DNA of 64,000 bases from positions 2,294,001 through 2,358,000 of the forward strand of contig NZ_CP119422.1 in NCBI RefSeq assembly GCF_030506285.1, read 5' to 3'. The stretch comes from Catalinimonas niigatensis. Lineage in GTDB: Bacteria; Bacteroidota; Bacteroidia; Cytophagales; Cyclobacteriaceae. The position numbers were made by a program, and so were the translations under genes. Below the pieces are notes generated by a model. That model did no database searches, was not told where the DNA came from, and was given only the letters and a program-made list of their open reading frames with translations. Shown piece by piece: positions 53,685-62,814 of the stretch (the first letter of the stretch is position 1; every line of letters starts with the position of its first letter).

Positions 53685-54514
53685 ACAAATAAAATGTCTA
53701 ATGGATATGCTGCAACTGACTTTTGTATAAGACTTTGTTCTTCTTCTTTCAAAAGGCTTAGCTTACCAGACTGAATAGTGATATCTCTGCCAACAGTTTG
53801 CTTCCAGAACTCTTTTTTCAAAATTATCTTCCCAGTATTTCTTCTTAGCAACATATTTTCTTGAAAATCAATACTAAGAAAATTGCATATTTTTTTTATT
53901 TCCTTGCCAGGATTATCAACCAACGTATTATACTTTACAAAGCAGTGATTGTTTTTACTGAGGTAGCGCTGATGAATCTTTATATCTAACTTCCATCGGC
54001 CAATACAGGATTCTAGACTTTTATTTCTTCCCCACTGTTCTGGATACTGACTTGCATAATAATACACTGAAGCTATTGTGTCTTTACCATCTCTAACTAT
54101 ATGTATAAATTTACTTTCTGGGATATATTTACTTATCTGACTAATAAAATGTAAGTGCATCGGTGTTTTTTCTATCCACCCTCTTTTGTGTTGTTCCTTC
54201 GCTATCTGACCTAGAATATTTTTGAAGGTTAATATCCACTTTCGCTCATACCATGCACTATTTGGTATTTCACTCTTTAATTCAGCAGCATCAATATTAT
54301 TCAGAAAAGCTTCTAAAGCTTTATGAGCACGTACTCGATCTACTAAACCCAACCTTCTTCTCAACCTACTACTTCCATACAAAGAATAGAAGAAGTGACT
54401 TTCAGGAAACGTATGAAAATCTGGATGAGTACCGAGTATAGATTGCAATAGGGTAGTTCCAGACCTCGGAGACCCTACGATGAATACTGATTTCAAAATA
54501 GCTTTTTTATGCAA
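53681..54514 (-). CDS. Sulfotransferase family protein
   Basis: A 277-residue protein with the canonical loop SVFIVGSPRSGTTLLQSILGTHP near residue 15 and the 3'-phosphate motif FIHIVRDGKDTIASVYYYAS near residue 140, typical of the Sulfotransfer_1/3 families. It should use PAPS to sulfate the glycan made by this cluster. It overlaps the next gene upstream by 22 bp. It differs clearly from the sulfotransferase at 50620. Confidence 0.85.
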   Translation of the reverse strand: MHKKAILKSVFIVGSPRSGTTLLQSILGTHPDFHTFPESHFFYSLYGSSRLRRRLGLVDRVRAHKALEAFLNNIDAAELKSEIPNSAWYERKWILTFKNILGQIAKEQHKRGWIEKTPMHLHFISQISKYIPESKFIHIVRDGKDTIASVYYYASQYPEQWGRNKSLESCIGRWKLDIKIHQRYLSKNNHCFVKYNTLVDNPGKEIKKICNFLSIDFQENMLLRRNTGKIILKKEFWKQTVGRDITIQSGKLSLLKEEEQSLIQKSVAAYPLDILFV

Positions 54515-55353
54515 CCAGTTAGTTTTGATCTTAAATTATTCTTCTTGGTACCAAGTTCATTTAATATATTTGCTTTCAACCGCACCATTTCCTTTTTAAT
54601 ATTTTTATCCAAATTTAAACAAATAAATTCATCAATAATCTCCGCAACTTGAGTGCCATTGTGTCGAGCATATTCATTGTAGGATGCACTACGCCAAACA
54701 CGATCGTCTCCCAGATGAAAAGTTAAATGCTCATCTCTGTATACACAAAAGTTACTACATAATACCAGCATGTTCAAGTAAAACACTTTACCAGCCCAAC
54801 TAGCACCAATACAAACTTCTTTTGTCAAAAACTTCTTTGCTAAAGCTGCCTTGAATACAAAACAATCAAAACCTGGATGTTTTTCTCCTATTACCGAGAA
54901 GAGTTCAGACAAAGTTCTATTTTCAAAATTGTTTATTGTTCTTCGGTTGATAATAAATCCATCCTGACCACTTTTAATTTTATCCTCTACAAAATCATAA
55001 AAAAAAGGCATCAATGAAATATCCAAATTTGTATAAATTAAAAAGTCTTCTTCAGACTTAGCATTTTTTAGAGCTTGTACTAGAAGATCACCCAATATAG
55101 GAAGCTTCTTACTGAATCTGTTTTTGCCAATGTCTTTGATTGAGCGATCAATAGTGTTTACATTATCAAAGCAACTAGAATCCATATTCTTACTTATCTC
55201 ATCTGAAAAAAAAACCGGGTTTATACAAATTTTAGCTTCCCCTTTAAAACTTTGTTTTGCGTAAGATATAGAAGATAAGGTAACCTCCTGAGCTTTCAGC
55301 AACTGTTGGTTATTTACCTCCACAACGGGATTGAAGAAATGGATTAGGTTCAT
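54493..55353 (-). CDS. Unknown protein of the glycan cluster, possibly a glycosyltransferase
   Basis: A 286-residue soluble protein with no family I can name. The segments DFLIYTNLDISLMPFFYDF, GFIINRRTI and GEKHPGFDCFVFKAALAKKF recall GT-A-like enzymes that bind a nucleotide sugar with an Asp-containing strand. The neighbours on both sides are glycan genes and the coding frame overlaps the sulfotransferase gene by 22 bp, so a role in the same pathway is likely. The call rests on context. Confidence 0.5.
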   Translation of the reverse strand: MNLIHFFNPVVEVNNQQLLKAQEVTLSSISYAKQSFKGEAKICINPVFFSDEISKNMDSSCFDNVNTIDRSIKDIGKNRFSKKLPILGDLLVQALKNAKSEEDFLIYTNLDISLMPFFYDFVEDKIKSGQDGFIINRRTINNFENRTLSELFSVIGEKHPGFDCFVFKAALAKKFLTKEVCIGASWAGKVFYLNMLVLCSNFCVYRDEHLTFHLGDDRVWRSASYNEYARHNGTQVAEIIDEFICLNLDKNIKKEMVRLKANILNELGTKKNNLRSKLTGCIKKLF

Positions 55354-55428
55354 TGACTAGATTTAAACAATTATGAGTTGGATAACCATAACTTATCTAT
55401 TAAAATAACCTGATAGGATATATATTTT

Positions 55429-56364
55429 CTACGGTAGCAATTTTCTCCACCTTCTAAAAGCTATCTTTAGTAGATTTGCCGGATAAATACCAACACTTTT
55501 TAGCTCAGCTTTGGCCCACTGAACTTTCTCAGCTTCTTGGGGGAAAATATCTAATGGATGCTCCTTCAAATTATTTGCAAAAATTTTGTGATAGTGCAAT
55601 GTTACAATTTGTTCGATGTCACATATTTGATTTTCTCGCAGTAACCTATGATGTGCTGGCAAAGGATAGTTAAATTGGCTTGGTAGCACATGATATTTTA
55701 GGTTTAGTTTAAGTATAGCCAATGCTAAACTAACCTGATCCATAAATGTCACTTTTTCTGGATAAAGACTCTTACTCATTAAATCTTCAAAAATTTTCAT
55801 CCATTCTGTAAACAAGCCATTTTTTTTTGTAATAATCAGTCCTGCATTAAAATATGGGTAAATTTCCTGTTGCTCCACTAGCGTTCTCACCGTTGATTTC
55901 GGATTTATCCTATACAGCGAGTACAAATGTTGCCAATAAGTAAGATATTTATCTACAACATTTGGAGAAGCTCCTACTTTTTTTCGCTCAACCGGAGTTA
56001 CCCCTACATCAAAGTGAGTCAAGAAGCCTAAATCAATTTCGTTAAAAGTAATCTGGTCACTGTCTAAAAATATAAAGATATCTGCATTAATATGTTCCTC
56101 AGCATAGGCAACGACAAATGGCTTATTTCCAAAGCCATAGTATGAATATTTGTAATTTAATTCCCAAATAATGTGAATGGCACCTAGTTCTTTTAATGTT
56201 TTTATCGTCTTATTTGAAGGTTGATGGTCTTTTCGAGGCGAAAAAAAGTAAATCAAAGCATTGGACAATCCGTCCCCATATTTTCTAATTGATTTAATTA
56301 AGAGAACTGATTGTTTTTCTAAATATCCTTTTTCACAGATTATTAAAAAGGCTGTCTTGTTCAT
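55429..56364 (-). CDS. Putative GT-A glycosyltransferase (GT8-like)
   Basis: A 311-residue protein with a Rossmann-like N-terminus (TAFLIICEKGYLEKQSVLL), a DxD-type metal site in ADIFIFLDSDQITFNEIDL, and a downstream YPYFNAGLIITKK segment like that of GT8 enzymes. The C-terminal HYHKIF may supply a metal ligand. It is separated from the neighbours by 75 bp and 27 bp. Family assignment is tentative. Confidence 0.65.
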   Translation of the reverse strand: MNKTAFLIICEKGYLEKQSVLLIKSIRKYGDGLSNALIYFFSPRKDHQPSNKTIKTLKELGAIHIIWELNYKYSYYGFGNKPFVVAYAEEHINADIFIFLDSDQITFNEIDLGFLTHFDVGVTPVERKKVGASPNVVDKYLTYWQHLYSLYRINPKSTVRTLVEQQEIYPYFNAGLIITKKNGLFTEWMKIFEDLMSKSLYPEKVTFMDQVSLALAILKLNLKYHVLPSQFNYPLPAHHRLLRENQICDIEQIVTLHYHKIFANNLKEHPLDIFPQEAEKVQWAKAELKSVGIYPANLLKIAFRRWRKLLP

Positions 56365-56391
56365 TAATTTGAAAATTAAGCAATCTAATGA

Positions 56392-57606
56392 TCAGAAACT
56401 CTCTAACATTGATTTGTACAGTTTTATGTATTTTATGGCTTGTGACTCTTCAGTATAGAGTTTTTTGGCCTCTTCACTGATCTTTTCCCTTATAAAACTA
56501 TCTGAACCACTCATCCATTTTTGTATAGTTTCCACCAGAGATTTGACTGATATTTCAGAGCATAAAAAACCATTTATGCCGTTATCAATCGTATCAAGCA
56601 TCCCGCCAGTTGGAAAACTAATAACAGGTGTTCCACATGCCAAAGATTCTAGCATCACGTTTGGTAAATTATCTTCGCGACTAGGTAAAATAAATACGTC
56701 GGCCGCAGCATAAGCTTTTGCCATTTCAGTTTCGTTTTTAATACTACCTAAATAATGGATACCAGAATCTTCAACAAACTGTTTGTTGCCTATCGCTACT
56801 ACATGAAGGTTAGAGGTGATATTGTTAACAACTCCAATAGCTTCTCGGAGTAGATCAAACCCTTTTCGATAGTTTTTTATTCTTTGACTCACAAACAAGG
56901 CTATTTTCTTATCTTGAGGTAGGTTTAACTCTTCTCTAGCTTTGTATTGGTTTTGTAATTTGAAGATATTTGTATTTAAGCTATATGGTATGTAATGATG
57001 AGAAAAACGGGAAAAAAAATCGCTTGTCATTGATTTATTTAATAACCATTTTGAAGGGCATACAATTTCTAGTTTGGCTTTCTGATATGCTTTTTGTTTT
57101 ATTTTTCTTGCTATTGCATCTATTTCATGCAAAGAACTACTTCTGTCATAATCAACTTGATAATGGCAAACGCCAGAAAACGAATACATATCATGTAGTG
57201 TCCATATTGTTGGTTTTGTATTTTTTTCAAAAAAGCTAGAAGGATTAAGATAATTGTTTACCCAGTGCAAATTGATTATATCTGCCTCTTGATATTCTTT
57301 TTGAGTGGTAATATCAAAATTAGAAAAGGGGAAATGAGCAGTGTCTATTGCCCCTTCTTGAATTAAGTTTCTGATCTGCTTTTTTTCATTTTGATATTTC
57401 TCTATCCTAAATTTTAACCTAAGCCTTTCTAAAAATTTTTCTTTAATATTATAACTATGTTGTACGTGTTGCTTTACATTCTTAGTAAATGAATGAAGTG
57501 TAAGGTAGGTTGAATGAATGTTTTGATTAAGAAGACCATGATGGAGTCGTATTGCTGCATTAGCCGCTCCTCCAGCATCTGATGTAGAAACATGTAAAAT
57601 TTTCAT
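56392..57606 (-). CDS. GT4 family glycosyltransferase
   Basis: A 404-residue GT-B enzyme with a classical N-terminus MKILHVSTSDAGGAANAAIRLHHGL (donor/acceptor Rossmann domain) and a C-terminal donor site AAADVFILPSREDNLPNVMLESLACGTPVISFPTGG containing the E-x7-E motif. The insert THDMYSF-type strand (TIWTLHDMYSFSG) is typical of the WcaC/AmsK-like group of colanic- or amylovoran-type pathways. Confidence 0.92.
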   Translation of the reverse strand: MKILHVSTSDAGGAANAAIRLHHGLLNQNIHSTYLTLHSFTKNVKQHVQHSYNIKEKFLERLRLKFRIEKYQNEKKQIRNLIQEGAIDTAHFPFSNFDITTQKEYQEADIINLHWVNNYLNPSSFFEKNTKPTIWTLHDMYSFSGVCHYQVDYDRSSSLHEIDAIARKIKQKAYQKAKLEIVCPSKWLLNKSMTSDFFSRFSHHYIPYSLNTNIFKLQNQYKAREELNLPQDKKIALFVSQRIKNYRKGFDLLREAIGVVNNITSNLHVVAIGNKQFVEDSGIHYLGSIKNETEMAKAYAAADVFILPSREDNLPNVMLESLACGTPVISFPTGGMLDTIDNGINGFLCSEISVKSLVETIQKWMSGSDSFIREKISEEAKKLYTEESQAIKYIKLYKSMLESF

Positions 57607-57652
57607 TCTATACTAAGAAGTAAGTAAATTTTGGAGAATTGTTGATCAACAC

Positions 57653-58600
57653 TTATCTGAGTTCTTTGAGGGCACTTACGAATAGAGATCTATTTATCAG
57701 CAAAGCATAAAAGCGAGATACCAATAGGTACCTTGGCTTTATTAGATATTTGTACTCTTGCCTGAATATGTATACCACTTCTCTTAACCATAGATATTTT
57801 TTCTTCAATATATGTTCATTATTCATTTTGTACTTGTACAGCATCAGCACCACTTCACATTTTTTATACTCCCTGATTATTCTTCTAGGATATCTTTTAT
57901 TGAGTCTTCCGCTAGGTATAAAATGTTGAAATTTTAGTTTATGTGAATAAAAAATTTTCCATCCATTGAGTGCGTATACATAACAAAGCTCTACATCTCC
58001 CCCGCTAGATAAACTTTTCCCTGTTCTATCCTTAAGGATATTTTTAAAACCGGCGCAAACTAGAGAGTCATATACTGATTTTCTGAATACTGCACCAGCA
58101 CCATAAACGTGACCTTTTAATTTTGTGATATCTCCTTCTACTGTAGATTGAGGCCCAACAGCGTAGCATTGCTTATAGTCTTCAAACCACTCAGGTTTTT
58201 CTGTCTCACATACTGCTTCTCCTACTCCTCCCAAAACACCAATTTGACCATCTTTCTGCATGATTTTGTATGCAGTCGTTACATAGTTTCGATCTAGCCA
58301 ATTATCGTCATCACAGAATAGACAGTATTCATACTTTGCATTTGTGAAACCAGCGTGACGGGCAAAGCTTAATCCAACTTGCTTTTCTTCTAATATTCTT
58401 AAACTAGTAGGCCGACCGTTCTCTTTCCATAGTTTTGAAGCACTTTCAGTTGTATTATCTGTAGAAGCATTATCTACTAGAATTACCTCCCATGAAATAC
58501 TTTCGGGCACTTTTTGATAAGCAATATATTTTAATGTTTCTGGTAATCTCCTTGCACTATTATGACAACAAATGATTACAGAAACCCCAGACTTAATCAT
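57653..58600 (-). CDS. GT2 family glycosyltransferase
   Basis: A 315-residue GT-A enzyme beginning SGVSVIICCHNSARRLPETLKYIA, with nucleotide-binding VDNASTDNTTE and the metal motif CLFCDDDNWLD. The central GGVGEAVCETEKPEWFEDY and the GDVELCYVYALNGWKI acceptor region are typical for family 2. A decayed copy of its 5' portion lies immediately upstream at 58664-58801. Confidence 0.9.
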   Translation of the reverse strand: MIKSGVSVIICCHNSARRLPETLKYIAYQKVPESISWEVILVDNASTDNTTESASKLWKENGRPTSLRILEEKQVGLSFARHAGFTNAKYEYCLFCDDDNWLDRNYVTTAYKIMQKDGQIGVLGGVGEAVCETEKPEWFEDYKQCYAVGPQSTVEGDITKLKGHVYGAGAVFRKSVYDSLVCAGFKNILKDRTGKSLSSGGDVELCYVYALNGWKIFYSHKLKFQHFIPSGRLNKRYPRRIIREYKKCEVVLMLYKYKMNNEHILKKKYLWLREVVYIFRQEYKYLIKPRYLLVSRFYALLINRSLFVSALKELR

Positions 58601-58663
58601 ATTAATTTATGCTTTGATTGAGATGCATTGTGATATAGAAAACAAACAATAAGTTCATTAACT

Positions 58664-58801
58664 AGCTTTCCAAGCTAGCAAAGTATTAGCTATAGAAGCA
58701 TTATTTACTATGATAACTTCTCAAGATATACCATTTAATACCTTTTGCTATGCTATACGTCTCATAGTTTATGGCAACCGTTTAGCACTATTACTGCAAA
58801 A
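58664..58801 (-). pseudogene. Decayed duplicate of the 5' part of the adjacent GT2 gene
   Basis: Read on the minus strand from 58798, the translation is CSNSAKRLP-stop-TMRRIA-stop-QKVLNGIS-stop-EVIIVNNASIANT. This lines up residue by residue with CHNSARRLPETLKYIA, YQKVPESISW and EVILVDNASTDNT of the intact GT2 gene at 57653. Three in-frame stops and a short deletion before the final WK show that it is dead. Only this roughly 45-codon segment is recognisable. Confidence 0.8.
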
Positions 58802-58863
58802 CGTCTCCCTTTCTATTATACATTTTAACACGTAGTAGATAGATTAAATGAAATCTATCCACT

Positions 58864-59607
58864 TTAACTATAGTGTAAAACATTATACAAGTAAAAATGA
58901 TGATACCATTTTAATATGTACTTAAAAATATATAGAGGCCTATACTTTAAAATATGCATTAAGGCTACTTTTCTGCACTGCCTTACTGGATCAATTAGTG
59001 ATGTTTTATTTGTCCCAGACATACTGTAATATCCCAAATAGGCATCTATTTTTGTAGCTTTTTTAACTCTTAATGCATTCAATAAAAACCAAAAATCCAT
59101 TGTATAATGATTTTCTATCGGGAATAGCCCTACTTTAAGCTGTACTTCTCTCTTATAAAAATATGAGACAGGATTACTGGGAAACCCAAAAATAAAGTGC
59201 AAAAGTATTTTCTCATATTCAATGGGTGGCGTTTTAACCACTTTTTTTCCGTTTTTTATCATATAATAATTACCAATAACAATATCAATATCTGGGGATA
59301 CTTCAAATTTTTCAACTACTTTAACAAAACTTCCTACCTCAAACCAATCATCAGCATTTAGATACACAATAATGTCGCCTGTGCTCATAGCAAACGCCTT
59401 ATTCATCGCATCAGATTGCCCTTGGTCAGGTTCTGAAATCCATTTTAAATGCGGATATTTTTTTAGAACCTCTACAGTATTGTCACTACTCTGCCCATCT
59501 ACAATGATATGCTCCCAATTTTTATATTTTTGCTTGAGCACACTTTGTATCGCTCTATCAAGATGATCGCCTGTATTATAGGAGGGAGTTAGCACACTTA
59601 TTTTCAT
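58864..59607 (-). CDS. GT2 family glycosyltransferase (WcaA-like)
   Basis: A 247-residue GT-A enzyme starting MKISVLTPSYNTGDHLDRAI, with VDGQSSDNTVEVLKKY, the metal motif VYLNADDWFEVG and an acceptor part (FGFPSNPVSYFYKREV). The length is short but complete for the WcaA/GT2-like group. It is 31 bp from the DUF115 gene upstream. The 263-bp gap downstream holds the GT2 relic. Confidence 0.88.
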   Translation of the reverse strand: MKISVLTPSYNTGDHLDRAIQSVLKQKYKNWEHIIVDGQSSDNTVEVLKKYPHLKWISEPDQGQSDAMNKAFAMSTGDIIVYLNADDWFEVGSFVKVVEKFEVSPDIDIVIGNYYMIKNGKKVVKTPPIEYEKILLHFIFGFPSNPVSYFYKREVQLKVGLFPIENHYTMDFWFLLNALRVKKATKIDAYLGYYSMSGTNKTSLIDPVRQCRKVALMHILKYRPLYIFKYILKWYHHFYLYNVLHYS

Positions 59608-59638
59608 AATAAAACAGAAGTATACAAACTAATATTTG

Positions 59639-60466
59639 TTAATTAACTGCTCGAGTTTTACGCACCACAAAATCAAAATCAACTTTAGGAAAAATTTCAA
59701 GCTTACTGTCATATCCAGCATTATAAATGTTTCTTCCCGCTTTTGAGTAATAGTATTGTGCCATCCGATAACCTATTTCACTAGCCTCTAAATCAGCTAA
59801 CTGCCATTGTTGTCCAGAAAAGTACCTTTTATCAAAATGATTTAAATCATCTCCCTCCATTTTCTGTTGTTCATTAGGTTTACCTTTTTGTTGGAAGTTG
59901 TGGTCAACTCCTATTAAATAAACATTCTGAAAACCCATAAAAAATGCTAATTGTAATGCCACGTAAGTGACTGTCGCACTCTCAGAGAGCATTCTTTTTA
60001 AAGGAGAGGAAGAAAACTCCCATCCACTTCGAGTATATACTCGCTCGATATCTTTACCATCATCAATAACATCTTGCGCCGCAATATGGCTAATAAACCG
60101 AGGGCAAGTTATTTCGTTTTCTATTTCATTTTTACTTTGTTTTATCACTAATGGATTCACTGATACATAATAGCTGAACTGCAAGTCAACACGGTCCCAG
60201 ATCAAGTATATTTTATTCATTCCAAAACTATACAAGCCGTTCAGTTTAGTTAAATCCATTTGGTTCAGTGACGGGCCATTACCTATAATAAAACATTCTT
60301 TACCTGCATGTAAATTTTGATATTTCCTCAGGGAATCAAGGTAGTTTTTTTGCCAAAGAAGATAAGATTTCCAGTCCGCAGGTGGCTGAGTATAACGTAC
60401 CTCCCTGTATTTTGCAATGCTATATTTAAGGGTATTCCATTCTCTTTTAAATCCGAAAAATTTCAT
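59639..60466 (-). CDS. DUF115 (MptE/Maf-like) family protein
   Basis: A 275-residue cytoplasmic protein with the DUF115 signature GKECFIIGNGPSLNQMDL near residue 55 and VYLIGVDHNFQQKG near residue 186. The family includes MptE pterin pyrophosphokinases and the flagellar Maf glycosyl- or nonulosonate-transferases. Next to a CMP-sugar synthetase, a role in transferring or modifying an acidic sugar is the most likely reading. It overlaps the SDR gene by 4 bp. Confidence 0.82.
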   Translation of the reverse strand: MKFFGFKREWNTLKYSIAKYREVRYTQPPADWKSYLLWQKNYLDSLRKYQNLHAGKECFIIGNGPSLNQMDLTKLNGLYSFGMNKIYLIWDRVDLQFSYYVSVNPLVIKQSKNEIENEITCPRFISHIAAQDVIDDGKDIERVYTRSGWEFSSSPLKRMLSESATVTYVALQLAFFMGFQNVYLIGVDHNFQQKGKPNEQQKMEGDDLNHFDKRYFSGQQWQLADLEASEIGYRMAQYYYSKAGRNIYNAGYDSKLEIFPKVDFDFVVRKTRAVN

Positions 60467-61212
60467 TCTGTACTCAATTTAATTGTAGCTCCTCCATCTA
60501 TGGTGATACACTGCCCTGTGACAAACGAGGATTTGCTACTATCAGCTAAATAATATATTGCTTCAGCTATTTCTTCTGGTTGCCCTACCCTACCTATCAG
60601 GTGCTTCAAGCCTAAAGCTCTTACGAGGGAATCTTCAGAACTTCCCTTTACATGTCCTCTTTTCAGTCCATCTCTCAACATAGTGGTATCTACTGCTCCT
60701 GGTAATACAGCATTGACTCTCACTCCATCATCTGCACATTCTACTGCAAGAGAACGCGTTAATGTTGTTAAACCTCCTTTACTAGCAGCATAGGCCAATA
60801 TATTTTTAGAAGTAGCTATTGCATGTACTGAGCTAACATTTACTACAGCCCCTTTATTTGCTTTTAGAAGATCATATAAAGCACTTACTAAAAAGAAAGG
60901 GGCACGCATATTAACATTAATCACCTGATCCCATTCCTCCACTTTCATCTCCTGGAACGGCTTGCAAACCTGAAGTGCAGCATTGTTTACTATTGCGTCT
61001 ACCCTGCCTTCCTGTTTTTTGATAGATTGAGCCAAGTTATTGATCTGGTTTACATCCACTATATCCGCCTGAATAAACCTATCTAGTCCTACTTGATTCT
61101 CTACTTTACGTACATCAATGCCTATTACTACCCAATCTTCAGATTTGAATTTGGCACAGGTAGCACTTCCTATGCCGCCATTACATCCTGTTATGATTAC
61201 TACTTTCTTCAT
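60463..61212 (-). CDS. SDR-family oxidoreductase
   Basis: A 249-residue short-chain dehydrogenase: NAD(P)-binding TGCNGGIG (8-15), NNAA at about 76-79, the catalytic Ser in NVSSVHAI, and YAASKGG with the active-site Tyr and Lys. It fits the classical FabG-like fold. Together with the downstream DUF115 gene and the upstream dehydrogenase and CMP-sugar synthetase it resembles the PtmA-type SDR of flagellin glycosylation loci. It overlaps both neighbours by 4 bp. The substrate is probably a sugar intermediate. Confidence 0.88.
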   Translation of the reverse strand: MKKVVIITGCNGGIGSATCAKFKSEDWVVIGIDVRKVENQVGLDRFIQADIVDVNQINNLAQSIKKQEGRVDAIVNNAALQVCKPFQEMKVEEWDQVINVNMRAPFFLVSALYDLLKANKGAVVNVSSVHAIATSKNILAYAASKGGLTTLTRSLAVECADDGVRVNAVLPGAVDTTMLRDGLKRGHVKGSSEDSLVRALGLKHLIGRVGQPEEIAEAIYYLADSSKSSFVTGQCITIDGGATIKLSTE

Positions 61213-62144
61213 TTTATTCCTAATCCTTCGTACAACATATCAAGTGTACTTCTGTGTACTCTATTCCAGTACTTAGGACTGGCATTTACATTGTGAGATG
61301 ACAGTATACAATTATTCATGCTCCTGAGAGGAGAGTTAATGGGTAAGGGTTCATCTTCAAACACATCTAAGCCTGCCCCAGCTATCCTTTTCTCTTGTAA
61401 AGCCTCAATTAAATCTGGCTCTTTTACAATGGGACCTCTTGCTACGTTAATAAGGTAGGCTGTAGACTTCATTTTTTTTAGAGTTTCAGCATTAATCAAA
61501 TGATGGCTAGTCTCATTAAGCGTACAACAGGTACTTACAAAATCAGATTTTTCCAGTAATACTTCTAATGGTACCATCTCAACATTTAACTCATCACATA
61601 TACTTTGTGGTATATCTAATATGTCACTAGCATACACTTTAGTATCAAAAGCTCTGATCTTTCTCGCTACTGACTTTCCTATGTTGCCTAAACCAATTAT
61701 TCCCAAACTTACCTCACTCAAGCACACTCCAAATGCTTTATCCCATTGTCCGGATTTCATGATTCTATCAGATTCAAAAAGTTTCCTGGAAAAGGCCAGC
61801 ATAATTGCAAGTACAGAATCTGATACTGGTTCTGTAAACGCATTTAAGGTATTCCTTACCGGTATTCCATGTTCCTCTGCGTAAGCTTTATTAATTGAAT
61901 CTATACCTGTACCCCATTTAACGATCACCTTAAGATTTTTTGCCTGATCAATTACTTTAGCGGTTATTCTATCATCCCCACAGACGATCCCTTCATACTG
62001 CTCTATGATTTTTAACAGCTCATCCTCTTCTACTCGCTCCTTGACCGGATATACAAAAAAATCAATCCCATTTTCTTTAAGCTCTTCCTCAAACCTATAA
62101 ATCTCGTTTTTGAGATAAGGAGCCGTGATTAGTACTCTACGCAT
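61209..62144 (-). CDS. D-2-hydroxyacid dehydrogenase (phosphoglycerate-dehydrogenase-like)
   Basis: A 311-residue NAD-dependent enzyme with the Rossmann motif LGIIGLGNIGKSVARKI, catalytic Arg in NVARGPIV, Glu in DVFEDEPLP, and His in ILSSHNVNAS. The N-terminal segment VIVKWGTGIDSINKAYAEEHGI is typical of PGDH-like proteins. In a glycan cluster it probably oxidises or reduces a hydroxyacid used to make an unusual acidic sugar, rather than serving serine synthesis. It overlaps the SDR gene by 4 bp and the cytidylyltransferase by 8 bp. Confidence 0.88.
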   Translation of the reverse strand: MRRVLITAPYLKNEIYRFEEELKENGIDFFVYPVKERVEEDELLKIIEQYEGIVCGDDRITAKVIDQAKNLKVIVKWGTGIDSINKAYAEEHGIPVRNTLNAFTEPVSDSVLAIMLAFSRKLFESDRIMKSGQWDKAFGVCLSEVSLGIIGLGNIGKSVARKIRAFDTKVYASDILDIPQSICDELNVEMVPLEVLLEKSDFVSTCCTLNETSHHLINAETLKKMKSTAYLINVARGPIVKEPDLIEALQEKRIAGAGLDVFEDEPLPINSPLRSMNNCILSSHNVNASPKYWNRVHRSTLDMLYEGLGIK

Positions 62145-62814
62145 TTTTCTGCTGTGCTTTATATAGTGTTTCTGCTACTAAGAAGTCTGTTTCAATATCA
62201 ATATCGTGGGCTTCATGCTTGGAAATTTCAAATAGATAAGGCCTTTCTCCTATACGATTATGACGCTGCCTGAGCGTTTCTTCAGTAAAGATATAAATAC
62301 AGGAATTCTCCTCATAAATAGGAGGCAAGTCTTGTGTCCTGAGAAGAATAGCCGCATTGTGATTGACCGGCCTGGCTAAACTATCCCAAAGTCTGGTCTG
62401 TAGACGGGTTACACCAAATAAGGAATCATAAATGGGATAATTTTCCAGTAAAAATTGAACTGCCTTGTCAATAGACCTGCTGCTCAACAATGGATTGGTG
62501 CTATGCGTCTGCAGGTAAAAATCACTTTCAACCTGAGAGATAATATTAAGCAATACATCATTCATGGGGATGCCCCCATCTCTGAGATGGTCAGGCCTCT
62601 CCAAAATCTTTACCTGAGGAAAATGCTTCGCAGCATCTTCCATAATATTTGGGCTATCAGTATCTATAATAATCTCATGAATGCCTGGTACCGCAATGAG
62701 TGCATGCATCACATGATGGTAAAGCGGCTTGCCAGCAAACAATCGGTAGTTTTTTCCCAGCACTCTTTCACTATTGTGCCTCATTGGCACAATCGCAGCT
62801 ACTTTTTTACTCAT
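62137..62814 (-). CDS. CMP-sugar synthetase (acylneuraminate/NeuA-like cytidylyltransferase)
   Basis: A 225-residue nucleotidyltransferase. The N-terminal signature VAAIVPMRHNSERVLGKNYRLFAGKPL contains the Arg/Ser/Lys nucleotide-binding block of the CMP-NeuAc/CMP-Kdo family, and IIIDTDSPNI and LQTHSTNPLLS supply further active-site strands. The C-terminal HDIDIETDFLVAE carries Asp residues for metal binding. It should activate an acidic sugar such as Kdn, legionaminic or pseudaminic acid, or a relative. No synthase (NeuB-like) gene is in view. Confidence 0.87.
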   Translation of the reverse strand: MSKKVAAIVPMRHNSERVLGKNYRLFAGKPLYHHVMHALIAVPGIHEIIIDTDSPNIMEDAAKHFPQVKILERPDHLRDGGIPMNDVLLNIISQVESDFYLQTHSTNPLLSSRSIDKAVQFLLENYPIYDSLFGVTRLQTRLWDSLARPVNHNAAILLRTQDLPPIYEENSCIYIFTEETLRQRHNRIGERPYLFEISKHEAHDIDIETDFLVAETLYKAQQKNA

